Of a stretch of 64,000 nt of DNA, positions 35,600-46,741 are shown one piece after another. The first letter of the stretch is position 1, and every line of letters begins with the position of its first letter. Both the position numbers and the translations under genes were made by a program. The notes under the pieces are model-generated. The model had not been told where the DNA came from. It saw nothing but the letters and a program-made list of their open reading frames with translations, and did no database searches. Where the stretch lies: assembly GCA_963854835.1 (NCBI GenBank), contig OY978529.1:33786055-33850054 (forward strand), in the 5' to 3' direction. The DNA comes from Megamerina dolium. Lineage: Eukaryota > Arthropoda > Insecta > Diptera > Megamerinidae.

Positions 35600-36245
35600 T
35601 TGGAAGTTTTTACAATTTTAATGCAATCTATGGTTGGTAATCAATCCATACTGTAAAATGAAAGAACTTCAACTAAACAAATGTCACATTTGTATATTTT
35701 TGATAGCTTTGAAATAGTAGAGTTGCACCCTTGATACTAGCAAATGTTTAACGCTTTATAAAACTAACAAAATATTTACTTTAATCTCATTCTATGTAAA
35801 ACTACTTAAAAATGTTAGTGCAAGTCTTTGCAGGAAAAAACGTACTTTTCTAGAAAATACTCGTCAAATTATCACAGCCTTCAAAAATCGACATTCGGCA
35901 TTTTTGAAAAATTACGATAGCAAAAATGTAATAAGCTAGGTTGAACAATTAAGGTGAGCAAAATCGTGGAAGAATCAGACTTTCATGATAGGTAGGTTTT
36001 TACAATTTTATAATGATATGTTTTGAGCTTCAACATAACAACTGTCACTTTTGTTTATGTCCAACAATTGCCAAAATGGCAGGGTTGCACCAAAGGGAGA
36101 ACCAAACAGAGAATCAGTTATAAAACGAATAATATTTTTCAATCAATCTCATTGATTTTAGAATTCATTAAATGTCAATGCAGGAAGAAATGTCATTTTC
36201 GGGTGAGAAAATCATTAACGAAAATCGTCATTCTGGCAACATTCA
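35600..36245. repeat. Direct-repeat pair, about 250 bp each, diverged
   Basis: The two halves (about 35600-35870 and 35997-36245) share, in order, 'tttttacaatttta', 'cttcaac..aacaa.tgtcac.tttgt', 'gagttgcacc' or 'gggttgcacc', 'ttataaaac.aa.aatattt', 'aatctcatt', 'atgtcaatgcagg' or 'gttagtgcaag', and 'gaaaa..gtcattttc..gaaaat'. No coding potential. Confidence 0.65.
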
Positions 36246-38108
36246 CAATACTTACATGGTTATTGTAGTTGTTGTTGTTCTATCTTCTTATTCCATCTTA
36301 GTACTTTTTTTTTTTTGTTCTTTTCTTTAATTTTTTGCTTTGTTGGCTGTTGATGCCTTTGTTGCCTATTCATTGATTTGCACTAAATAGAAATGAGCTC
36401 ATAGAGTTCAACATTAACCCTCTTTCACGATTTATGGCCATTATCCATCCCACGATATTGTGCACATAAACGTTTCAAAACAAAATATCTTCTTCTTTCT
36501 TTTTCGGTAAAAGTGGAAAGTGAGAAGTAGTGGCGTAAAATGGAGCAAAGTGTAGAGAAGGAGTGTTCAGGAGATATCATCGTGACATCGTACTGCGTCG
36601 ACCGTAACGATAAATAAGAATTTACACTTGAAAGCAACTATATAAGTAGTACCTCATACACTTTAATATGATTTCCACGAGTATAGAATTTCATATTTCA
36701 CTGACGCATAGGCTGGGCTGACTTGTGTGCAATACAAATGCGGCAAAAACCGGCCCAACCACCACCTCTCTGTATCTTGCAAAGGCACTATATTTGCATC
36801 ACAGGCGTTGGCAGGAAGCCACAGGATAGAATTAACGATATACTCGTCGTGTACTCGTGCTTGTACGATAAATGATGTTACTGAAATAAAAAGTCTTGGG
36901 GTTGATAATCACACAACAACAAAATATTCGTATATAAAATTATTCGCTCCTTACACTAATGTTGCTATTGTTGTACGTATCGTCATGCAAATGTTATATT
37001 TCATTGCTTCACTGTGCTGGTGCATCATCCATCAAATATTTTTATGGTATTTAACAGCGGTGGGTAAAACAGCAACACTATAAATTTAGTAGAGTAGCCG
37101 TCAGACGGTTGAGTGCGTGTTAAATACCCGCCATACCAGAGTGTGCGTATACACAGAGCACACACACATGACCTTATATCGTGCTTTTTCGATGGGTGCA
37201 ACAGATTGTTTCAATTGAAGATATGCGGCCGTAGCCCAATGCATACGTATGTACGTAAGTGCATACATCTGTTATTTAATCATCCCTGTGTTCTTTGCTG
37301 CTTATATCATCACTTTTTACGCGAATATCCATCTCTTTTTCTCACTCACACTCTATTGGGTGCGATTAACTTGTATCAATTTCAAAAACAAACAACCGCA
37401 CCGAGTATTTACCGAGTACAGGGTTGCTAATAAAGACCGGTTCGATATAAAATTCAATTATTTTTGATAAAGTGACGCTTTTGAAATATTGTATTTTTTG
37501 TATTTGGATATAAATAGAAGGGAGTCCTTTTAAAGTATCGTTTTTAAGTGTTTTTTTTTTTTTGGTTTTTGTTCATTATTATAGAATTACCTTAAATTAA
37601 CACATTTTTTTTAGAGACAAATTTAAGAAAGTTTATAAACAACATTTTTCAGAAACATTTTAATTCTATCTGGGGCTTCGTAATGTATTGAAACTATGAT
37701 TTCTGTCAAAAATCGTAAAAAATAAATAATAATTGAAGAATATGAAGCGCTGATTTCTCTAAAAACGGCTTAAAGGCAACTGAATTCTATTCTATTACAC
37801 TAAGTGACAAATAACGGTGTCATACTAAAGAAAAAATATTGAAAAAATGTAATGAAAATATGTATAAAACGTACTTTTTGCCGCACTATTTCAGAAGGAT
37901 CAAAACTTTATGTTGGCTTCAAGCTAAACACTTTCGTATACAATATTTCGCACGTCGCACTTAATGAAATTCTGCAATTGGCAATTCTTCCAGGAGTAAC
38001 AATGTATCATGGAAAAGAAACATAACTTTAAAATACTTTAAGCTCTTAAATTTTCGTGGCATATTTCTGGTAAAATAGTGCCATAAAAAGAAGTTTGATG
38101 GTATCAAA
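36246..38108. other. Spacer, no gene seen
   Basis: The longest frames (36727-37083, 118 codons; 37113-37430, 105 codons) overlap neighbouring frames, have Cys/His-rich but unpatterned sequence, and match nothing I recognise. Confidence 0.5.
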
Positions 38109-38112
38109 TTAA

Positions 38113-38800
38113 GGGGGACTTACACCTTGTAAGCCAATTTTGGTGCTAGTTTTTGACAATTTATTGTAAAGAAACTAGAAAAGATTTTCATTTGAATTTT
38201 TTTTTTATTTATTAGTAGAACCGCACATGATTTTTTTTTCCAGAGTCATGTTAACTTACAAGACCTTGAGATGACATGAACAGCGCGCGCCTCAAAAGTG
38301 AAAGGTCAAACGGTGTACATGATTAGATCGACCCTAGTTATCTGAAATCAAAAATCCAAGAAGACTTTCAATTATTGTTACATTAGTGAGGTCCCGATCG
38401 TTCACTTTTTCAAAATTTCGATTTTTCACAAAATGGCGGGTATTTTTTGCACAAAATTCATTTTCGTGCTATGTTCTTAAAAATGAAATTTCTTAAAAAT
38501 GAACGATCGGGACCTTGCTAAGTGTTTTCTGAAAAAAAAAAATTAATCCGATACGTTGATTTGTTCTCTCGTAACCGTGTACATCAGTTTGAAAAATTAA
38601 AGTTTCGGAAAACCGCGTTCAAAGTTTCAGAACAGTACAACACGTGAATCATGAGACTTATGTACGATTAATCTGGATTAATCTCCAATACTCTCGAAAT
38701 AGAGACGAATCCTTTTACAGGCTGATTTATAAGACCCTTTAGATTAGAAAAATGTAAAAAAAAAATTGATTTTTTGAAAGTGACAAGGTGTAAGTCCCCC
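38113..38800. mobile_element. TTAA-flanked MITE (piggyBac-like)
   Basis: Perfect 18-bp inverted ends GGGGGACTTACACCTTGT lie at 38113-38130 and 38783-38800, with TTAA on both sides (38109-38112 and 38801-38804). The 688 bp are non-coding. An internal inverted repeat, about 18-20 bp around CCCGATCGTTCA, lies at 38391-38411 and 38497-38516. Both MITEs share the phrase ACAAAATGGCGG in the interior and an 'aaccgcgttcaaag' or 'aacgcgtttaaag' motif near the right side. This suggests one family whose tips have diverged. Confidence 0.88.
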
Positions 38801-38804
38801 TTAA

Positions 38805-39235
38805 ATGAAAGTAGATACGATACCGAACAAATATTAAATATTATATAATTACTGAAAATTTCACACCGGAAGCAATTCTATCGTCGCACCGTCAAAATGT
38901 AGTATGCAACTCCTAAACAAATGTATTTTTTACAAATTACATTTTTTAACAATATCACCTAAGCTCCATTCTGGATATTAGATTTTCCTACTATCAGATT
39001 TCAGCAGTTATTCATTTATTCAAAATTCCTGCAATCTGTTGAAGCCAGGCCTTAGCATTACGTTCGATTGCTGGATGTAAAAGAATCCAAGCATTGGATT
39101 TTGGCTTGAATATTCTCCCAAAGTACTGGAAATCTTCGTGGTTTATTTAGTTAGTGTGTACAGTAGCTATGTTGGGAAGCGAGTTGGAGTAAATGGCGTT
39201 ACATTGAGGTCAAAGTTTTATAACTATAGGAGACA
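38805..39235. other. Spacer, nothing recognised
   Basis: AT-rich. AATCCAAGCATTGGATT at about 39086-39102 is a short perfect palindrome with a 3-bp centre. Confidence 0.5.
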
Positions 39236-39239
39236 AGGT

Positions 39240-39725
39240 GGACAAATGATCCCATTGCTTCCCAGGAGTCACATCTAGTGGTTTAATATTTACATTACAC
39301 ATAACATTTATTTTCCCGGATCATAATACCACTTATTTCCATTCCTTAGAAAACTCCTATACAAATTGATGCTTTTATAAAATTTGTTCCCTCTGCTCCT
39401 AGGCATTTCCCCAGGCGAGAGAAAATTTATAACTAACCAACTCTACTTTTTTCGCTCTGCTACATACTCTCTTATCTCAACTCTTCAGATGGCCTCCCAT
39501 ATAAAACTGACATTTTCATAACATTTACTCCAAACGTTTCCAGAATGCTCCTAGAGAGTTAAAATATATGACCGACTCCAATTCAAATTTTCACCCCAAA
39601 ATTTTCTCCAAACCGCTTAAGGTGGCGCCGTTATAAAATTTGACTACAATACATGAAAATCGCAAAATAATCTCATAACCGTCCATGCGGTGCTGTGAAA
39701 TGTTTGATAGACCCTTTTTTAGTGA
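39240..39725 (+). repeat. Dispersed degenerate tandem repeat, array 6
   Basis: 'attgcttcccaggagtcacatctagtgg', 'ttgatgcttttataaaattt', 'aactcttcagatggcctcccatataaaa', 'cctagagagttaaaatatatgaccgactcc', 'gaaaatcgcaaaataatctcataac'. These are three or so units with the usual phrase order. Confidence 0.72.
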
Positions 39726-41039
39726 TCACCCTGTATTGAAAGGAATGTACTTTATGTGAGAGAGTGTGTTGAGTGTAGCATTTAATACCAGTAATTCACT
39801 ATAGAAAAATATGCATTCCATTCAATATAATGAGTGTTTACTATTTCATTCTTCTGCTTATGCTTCTCGTAGTCGAAGGGTGAAATCGTTCTTGTTACTC
39901 TTATTGTTGTTGTTGTTGTTGTTTATAAATTGATTAAGGTCATTACAATTTTCCCAATGGTGTCATCAGCAACATATTGTACAAATTTTGATATTCTATG
40001 GAAATTTTTGTTAAGTTGAATTGTTGTAATATAATACTTACGTAGAAAATAGAATATCCAGAGTCATCACATTTTATATGTAAAAGTACATATGTAGCTT
40101 GACTTTTAGGGCACACTTAAGTAATGTGATCCCCTTTAAAAGTCAAATAAAAATCCTTTGTAATAAAAGTATACCTAGTTTTTGGTAAAAAAAAGAAGCA
40201 AACTATAAAAAAAACTCAAGTTAAATGCATTTGTAGTAAGTAATTTGAAAATAACAAATAATAAGAGCAGACTCAAATAAGGATTCCATCGAAAAGGAAT
40301 TGGTTAGTTCAACTATAACAGTACTCGTATTTGTGTGTGGTGAGCGTGTGTGTGTGTGAATGCAATTTAGTAGAAAGAAGTGGAGAGTAATATGAAATGG
40401 TCATCGAAAGGGTAAAATAATATAATGGCGGTCAAGTATACCTTTTTATTTTTTGTTCTTAAAAAAAAAAGAGAATTTACATACTTATTTATTTATTTAT
40501 TGATTTACATATATACATGTGAGTAAAAGGCACATATGTAATACGAGTATTATAATGTACGAGTATGTGTGATAATCACTGATAACTCCTCATTCCTGCT
40601 GCTGCACAGTGGATCTCCTTCATAGAAAGTACAGAAATATTATGAGAAACCTGATGCTAACGAAATTTGGTATGAATGACTTTTCGATCGAGAATAAAAA
40701 CAGTTTTGAAATACTGGATACACTTGTTCATCGGGCACACTTATATTTTATACAAAAGAATTGCTTAAAAGTGTCGAAAAACCCCATATAATTTGTACAT
40801 AGAAGAAAATGAATTTTGTGTTCTCCATAAAAATCTCTATTTTCATACAAAAAAAAATCACACAGACCTATTAAAGGTGGATACTTTGAAATATAAGTCA
40901 GTTAATTAAATGCAACATTGCCCCTGTCAACTAACATTTATTAACAGAGTATCGCTAAATTTTCAACAACCTGTGTCGTTTAGTTTGTACCTGACAGGCA
41001 TTGATAGCAAATAACCTTGAAAATTTTGACATAAAATTT
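39726..41039. other. AT-rich spacer, no gene seen
   Basis: TTG repeats at 39904-39922, GTGT run near 40347-40358, and TTTA repeat near 40487-40500. Two TACGAGTA octamers near 40542 and 40558. Confidence 0.55.
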
Positions 41040-41525
41040 GCTACTGGGCACAGCATAAGTGCATAAAGTGGCCTTTATGAAAGTGCCCGAAACAAGACCA
41101 AAGAGGGTCTGCCGACCAATAAGGTCTTGGCGTCATCTACATCGATTATCTTGAAACGGCGAATATTATTCACAGTTATTGAACAGATTCGACATTGATT
41201 TAAAGCAAAAACGACCGCATTTGGCGTAGAAAACAGTGCCCCCTAACACCATGACAACGCACCGGTGCTCAAGTCTGCAGTAGCAATATCAAAATTCCAT
41301 TAATTAGGTTACGAACTGGTATCCCAACCACCAAATCCTTCAGATTTAGCCCCCAGCGACTATTTCCTATTTCCAAACCCTTAGAAATGGGTCGATATTT
41401 GGATCGAATAAACGCCAATTTTAAAGATCTTGAGAAAAATTATGATTTGGAAAGAATAGAAATAATTGGAAAAACGCTGTACTAAATGCATCGAGCTCGA
41501 ATGAGATTATGTTGAGAAATAAAAC
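41040..41525 (+). pseudogene. Mariner transposase C-terminal relic
   Basis: Decayed fragment of the catalytic domain: VIYIDYLETANIIHSY (the conserved strand before the second Asp), HHDNAPVLKSAVA (second Asp), and after frame changes PNPSDLAPSDYFLFPN (third Asp), followed by a stop. The first Asp motif and the N-terminus are absent. Terminal repeats not recognised. Confidence 0.75.
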
Positions 41526-41630
41526 GTTATTTTTTTTGGGGAAAAAAAATCTTCTATTCAAAAAAGCACTAACTTTTTTTAACTTCGCTTATATTTCCTT
41601 TCGGAACTTATAATATACTTATACTTGGGT

Positions 41631-41903
41631 GACACTTATCAGTATGACTGCAGAAATGGTAAATCGATCATCGACCAGATTTTCACACTAGTTACGCCAA
41701 ATCCCCTAGAAGACCCAAGAGAAACAGATCAACACATGCCTATTTGTTGGTTATAAAGCCACTTTCGGCAGTCCGGTAACAAAGTTTGAGTTCGGTATTC
41801 TTGCGAAGGTCATTTGTTTTTGCAGAATGAAAATTGGGAAGGACTTCCTCCCGCCGTGACTTCAATCTTATTGTAGAGAAAATAATTCGTGCTACTGATC
41901 TAC
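41631..41903 (+). pseudogene. RTE-like LINE reverse-transcriptase relic
   Basis: Plus-strand match to the central RT region of the 62-kb copy: 'ggtaaatcgatcatcgaccagattttcac', 'acctatttgttggttataaagcc', 'gaaaataattcg.gct.ctgatct'. Several deletions remove the segment between the FVDYKAAF motif and the next block. No frame is open. Confidence 0.8.
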
Positions 41904-42630
41904 TTTGTTTTTCTTAGGAAACACAAAATGTTTTTGCTACTTACTCGTATTTCCTTTACAGTTTCTATTTAAAATGACAATATTATTCCGGAAGTGTAAA
42001 AAATAGCGGAATTTACTTGACATATTCAAGTACGAAATCCACCAAAAATTAGACATTAAACTGATTTAATATCGTTTAAATTGTCAAGACTCAATTCTAG
42101 CGTACGCAGATATATTGATTATGGTGTTTATTGAACAATTTACCAATGAAATAAAGTGCATATAATGAGTCAGGCTCAAATTACCATAATGGGTCTTAAG
42201 TGACTACCGGTATTGAGACGCTTATGTTTATTATTAAGTGTGTGAAGTTGCAATAAGTTGGCTTATAGTCACGCATTAGTTGAATGTATCAATTACCTAG
42301 TCGTCGTACAAACAATAGCAAGTCGAAGCTGAGGGAGAAAACAAAAAAAAAAAAAAAAAAAAAAAATTAAGCAAGCAAACAATGCCAACAAAAAGTAAAA
42401 GTTAAAACAAACAAGCAAATAGGTTAAACGATAAGACCAATAACTAAGTACCAACAACTTAATATTAACTTGATTAGTATATACGGTTGCATACAGTAGC
42501 TACACAGACACTTAGGTACATATTAAATGTCACTACTCTGGCAGGTGAGGTAAGTATATATATTTAGTTGTATTGGTACGAGTATAGTGTTGCAAACACG
42601 TGCCTACAATTAAAGTAATTCAATATACGA

Positions 42631-42661
<31 letters not shown>

Positions 42662-42668
42662 TCATCAT
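42631..42668. repeat. (GTC)n/(CAT)n trinucleotide array
   Basis: About seven GTC units followed by CAT units; a similar GTC-to-CAT array lies 250 bp on. Confidence 0.95.
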
Positions 42669-42890
42669 AATATGTACATATATTCGTGTATGTTGGCATA
42701 TAAAACGTCTACACTTTGACTAAAAAGGAAGCCAGCCACTTTACTTAACTCAACTTATTCCTTATAGTCATACTAACATATTATTGCATCTTATTGACGC
42801 TTATAGGCAGTGTTTTAACAGCAGTAACATATATGTAACAGATAACGTAAAGTAGCAAGAACAACAACAATGTGAATAATAAACGGCATT

Positions 42891-42924
42891 GTCGTCGTTG
42901 TCGTCGTCGTCGTCGTCATCATCA
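42891..42924. repeat. (GTC)n/(CAT)n trinucleotide array
   Basis: GTC units, one GTT, then CAT units: the same order as the array at 42631. Confidence 0.95.
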
Positions 42925-44399
42925 CCATTTCGTTTTCTTATGGTTCATTTACAGTAAGTACCCTTTTAACTAATGCCTATTAACCTTACCTGCTTGTGTA
43001 GAAAGAACAGACATACTACGAGTATTGCTCATAAGTAAAAGTAAAAGAGGCGACCTTCTCTTTCATTAAATACATTCATATACTCGTGCATGCAGCCATC
43101 CAACAAACATTTAGCAAAAGGTTATGAGCTTCCATTAACGAAAAGGCATTTAAGTTAATAGGGACAACAACAGCAATAATAATACTAACCAGAAGTAAAA
43201 GAAGCACAAGTAGCAAAAGTACATACAAATGACAAGCGTTTAAACCAAAAAAAAAAAAACGACAAAAAGCACAGTAAGACAGTGCACAGGTCGGTTGCTC
43301 GATCCGCATAAGCTATAAAGTGAACATTTTTGCCACTTTAGTGTTGCGTAATTAAAAATGTTGCTACTCATAAAATATTAACTCACCTGCGTCACCAATG
43401 TGACACGAACCACACCACTCTCCCAATACCATTATGGACAACAGCCAGTGTCTCCATATTACCATGAGTGAAAGTATGTACTTGTATGAATCGTATTCGT
43501 ACGTAGTATATGTGAAAGAAGGATATGCATGGCTAATGTTGGTGATGTTATATTAAATTCATATGTACATATGGTGCATTGTCTGGTTTCGCAGCTTGGT
43601 AAAAAGAAGGCAAAAAAAAAAAGAAAATGAAAATAAATAAATAAAATAAAAACCAACATTGCTAGCTGAAATAAAATAAAAACAAAGACATGATGCCTAA
43701 GGTAAGTGAATCTTACAATAGCTTACATATGTATGTACACATGTTGCTGCTGCTGCTGCTACTGCTGTTGCTACATGCAAACGACTACTCTACTACAATA
43801 CTTACTGACAAATGGTTAAAGCATAAAATTTGAAAGCAAAAGCCAACAACAAATATTGGACAATAAAATAAATATAAATGACATATTGGTCGTTTGGCAT
43901 ATGTGCTTTAAATGCATGCATATTTGTTGATATACTCTATGTACACCGATTTTAATGCCAATGAACTGTTTCTTCAAAAAATTAACATAAATTTTTCGAA
44001 GAGAAACTTCTTTGGTCGCGTTTTAAAGAACAACATTTTCAACTAATTGTCATATTGTTGATAACGGAAGTGACAAAATTTGTTATGCCCTCGAAAATAT
44101 GCAACACTAACGATCTACTTATAAGAGCAATTCACATTGTGAAGCTTATGGCATTGCATTATGTAAGATTTCATTGCATACTTTTTTGCGTTGCAGCCGT
44201 CGATAAAAATCAAAATGATTTCCAAGTCATCAGAAGATTCCTAACCCTATTTCTAAGGTGGTGTAGGTTCAGTTCCTGTTCCTAAGCCTGTTGTTTGAGA
44301 GATCATCTATGAATTGCCATAGTGATGTTGTAATTAGCGCTATGGCCGCGAATTTTACGCTAAAAAATTTAAGAAAATTAGATGAAGCAAATATACATT

Positions 44400-44735
44400 G
44401 CCAGTCGTCTCTGATTTTGATTCGCTGGCCCCACTTAGAAATCTTAAATGCGGTTAGATTCTTCAGTACTTAATCCTTTCAAGGAAGCTTGGGTCTTCCC
44501 TTTTTTTGGGTCCTCCAGCCCTTTACTATACCAATATCGGCATACAAATCGCATAGTTAATAGTTATATCTTAGCTATTGCTGTGCTAGCTCCAACACCA
44601 ATAGGTTCAAAGATCTTGCATAACACGTTGCGTAGAATCTTGCAATTTTCTCGGCAACTCTAAGCATTCTCTAATATGAGCTGGTAGGTGTTCAGGGTTA
44701 AGCACCATATGTAAAGACAGGCTTTGCGGCTTTGT
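44400..44735 (-). pseudogene. RTE-like LINE C-terminal relic
   Basis: Minus-strand match to the 3' part of the LINE at 31.4 and 62 kb: 'atctctg', 'acttagaaat', 'ttcttcagtactt', then after a deletion of the middle 'actataccaatatcggcatac', 'accaataggttcaaagatcttgc', 'agcaccatatgt'. No open frame survives. Confidence 0.8.
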
Positions 44736-44917
44736 AATCGACAAATAAGTGATATGTACTGATCTGTTCTTCTTGGATCATCTCGGGAACCGTAGTGTGA
44801 AAAATTTTAAAAACTGAAGGAACACTATTAAGGTCTAATCATACACACCTACGTTACTCATACTTACAAATTTACAAATAATGTTAAATAGTGTCAGTGT
44901 GGAGTGTATTTTAGCAG

Positions 44918-45225
44918 GCGTTTCTCTTTTGTGGTTGCTGGCGCCAATCACAAATAGTGATAGTGTCTTTTATCTCTTAGTTCTTCCACCGGGCTTTTAG
45001 TCTTCCAGTCTGCCACCCACTAACAAATTTTTTGAAAAAACAACATCTAAACAAGGTTTAGTACATATCTGTTTAGTCTGTTATATCAACCGATGCAGCT
45101 CGGCGTGATCCCAAATTCGGTACTCATTGTCAATGTAAATTGGTTCAACAACATAAAGCATCTGATTCTCATCGGAGTGGAAAGTATTCAGCTTCTCTGT
45201 CATATGTTAGGTAAGACCTTTAGAA
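44918..45225 (-). pseudogene. RTE-like LINE C-terminal relic, second piece
   Basis: A separate, more diverged copy of the same 3' region in the same orientation: 'gctggcgccaatcac', 'gttcttccaccggg', 'attcggtactc', 'attggttcaac', 'catatgttaggtaagac'. It lies 180 bp from the previous piece. Both cover the same part of the element, so they are two insertions or a duplication. Confidence 0.7.
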
Positions 45226-45446
45226 GTACATATTAAAAGAAATGTATACTTAAATCATGGTAGCTGTCCGATAATCTTAACTTTCAGTAAAGTCCCATTA
45301 TATTTCAGATATTTAAACTTTTAGTAAATCCAAGTAAACGGACCATTTTATTAATATAATGTTCACACCATCATATAAATTAATTAATTTAACGCATATT
45401 TGAAGAAAACTTGAATTAAATCATGGTAGCTGTTTGCTTTCGGCAA

Positions 45447-46741
45447 TTTTTATACCCTGCATAATGCAATATGCATGGTATATTCATTTCGGTCAGATGT
45501 TTGTGTCCACTTGAAGGAATCTCCGGAGATATAGACATGGATATATATTCGTGATCAGCGTCGATTAAATTTTCGATTTAACGATGTCCGTCCGTCCGTC
45601 CGTCCGTCCGTCCGTCCGTCTGTCTGTCACCTGGCTGGTTCGCACGATAACTTGAGTAAATATTGAGCTATTTCGATGAAATTTGGCATAAGTAATCTAT
45701 GATCCAAGAGTACGGAGGGGATTGATATTGGGCATGATCGGTCAATAACCACGCCCACACCAAGCATTCAAAGCGACTAACCTCGAAATTTTCAAAATCT
45801 TTAACTTGCTATAACTCACACAATATACCACTTGGGACAACAATATTTTGCACATAGAGTTATATTATACTACTATATAACCTCACCAAAAGTGGATGAG
45901 CCACGCCTACTTTCTAGCGTAGCTCCCATACAAAGTGTCTGTACTTCTTTTAAATTGAAACTGCTGTAACTTCTACAATCTTCTGTCTAGAATAACCATA
46001 ATTGATACTTAAATTAATATCGTAGTCGGAAATAATATGGCAGAAAATCAATGTGCCATGCCCACTCCTTTTTGGGTCTCCCATACAAAGTTGTGGAAAT
46101 TAAAAAAAAAATGTTACCGGTTATAACTTGCAAACTATTCAGCGTAGAATAACGAGATTTAAGGTGTGGATTAGTATTGTACGAGCAACTAGGCTCACTG
46201 AAAATGGGCGTACCACGCCCAGTGTTTATCGTAGCCCCCATACAAATTTTAAATTGAAACAGCTGTAACTTCGGCAATCTTCTGTCTAGAATAACCATAA
46301 TTGACACTTAAATTAATATCGTAGTCGGCAAAAATCTGGCAGAAAATCAGCGTACCACGCCCACTTCTTATTGGGGCTCCCATACAAAGTTGAGGAAATT
46401 AAACAAAAATGTTAACCACCATAACTTAGAAACTATTCAACTTAGGACACCAAATTTAAGGTGTGGATTAACATTGAAAAATTATTTGGATTTACTAGAA
46501 AGTGGTAAGCCACGCCCACTTTTTATATAGCTCCCATACTAAGCCTCGGAATTATCTTAAAATCCTTTTACTTCGTTAAAGTCAACCATATTTCGGGTGT
46601 AAATTAGTAGTATATGCAAAAATTGTTTCCCGAAAAGTGGAAATAAAAGAAAAGTTGGATATTCGAGTAAACTTTTTATATATAAATCTACATATGCAGG
46701 GTATAGTTTGGTCGGCCCCAGCCGACTGTAAGGAGATTTTT
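45447..46741 (+). mobile_element. DINE-1/Helentron-like non-autonomous element, copy 2
   Basis: Near-identical to copy 1 from the T-run before TATACCCTGCAT to the terminal GGAGATTTTT. It has the same (GTCC)n tract, subterminal repeats, and 3' hairpin (46711-46726). It has two rather than three of the ~300-bp core units, so it is about 300 bp shorter. No longer target duplication is evident; both copies sit between T-runs. Confidence 0.75.

Larger units (their letters stand above)
41904..44399. other. AT-rich spacer with trinucleotide arrays, no gene seen
   Basis: Poly-A at 42343-42366; two GTC-type trinucleotide arrays at 42631 and 42891; GCT repeats at 43744-43772. No coding sequence recognised. 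Confidence 0.55.

Noticed and set aside
36727..37083. 118-codon open frame
   Set aside because: No domain, overlaps other frames, and composition follows the local DNA; not enough to call a gene.
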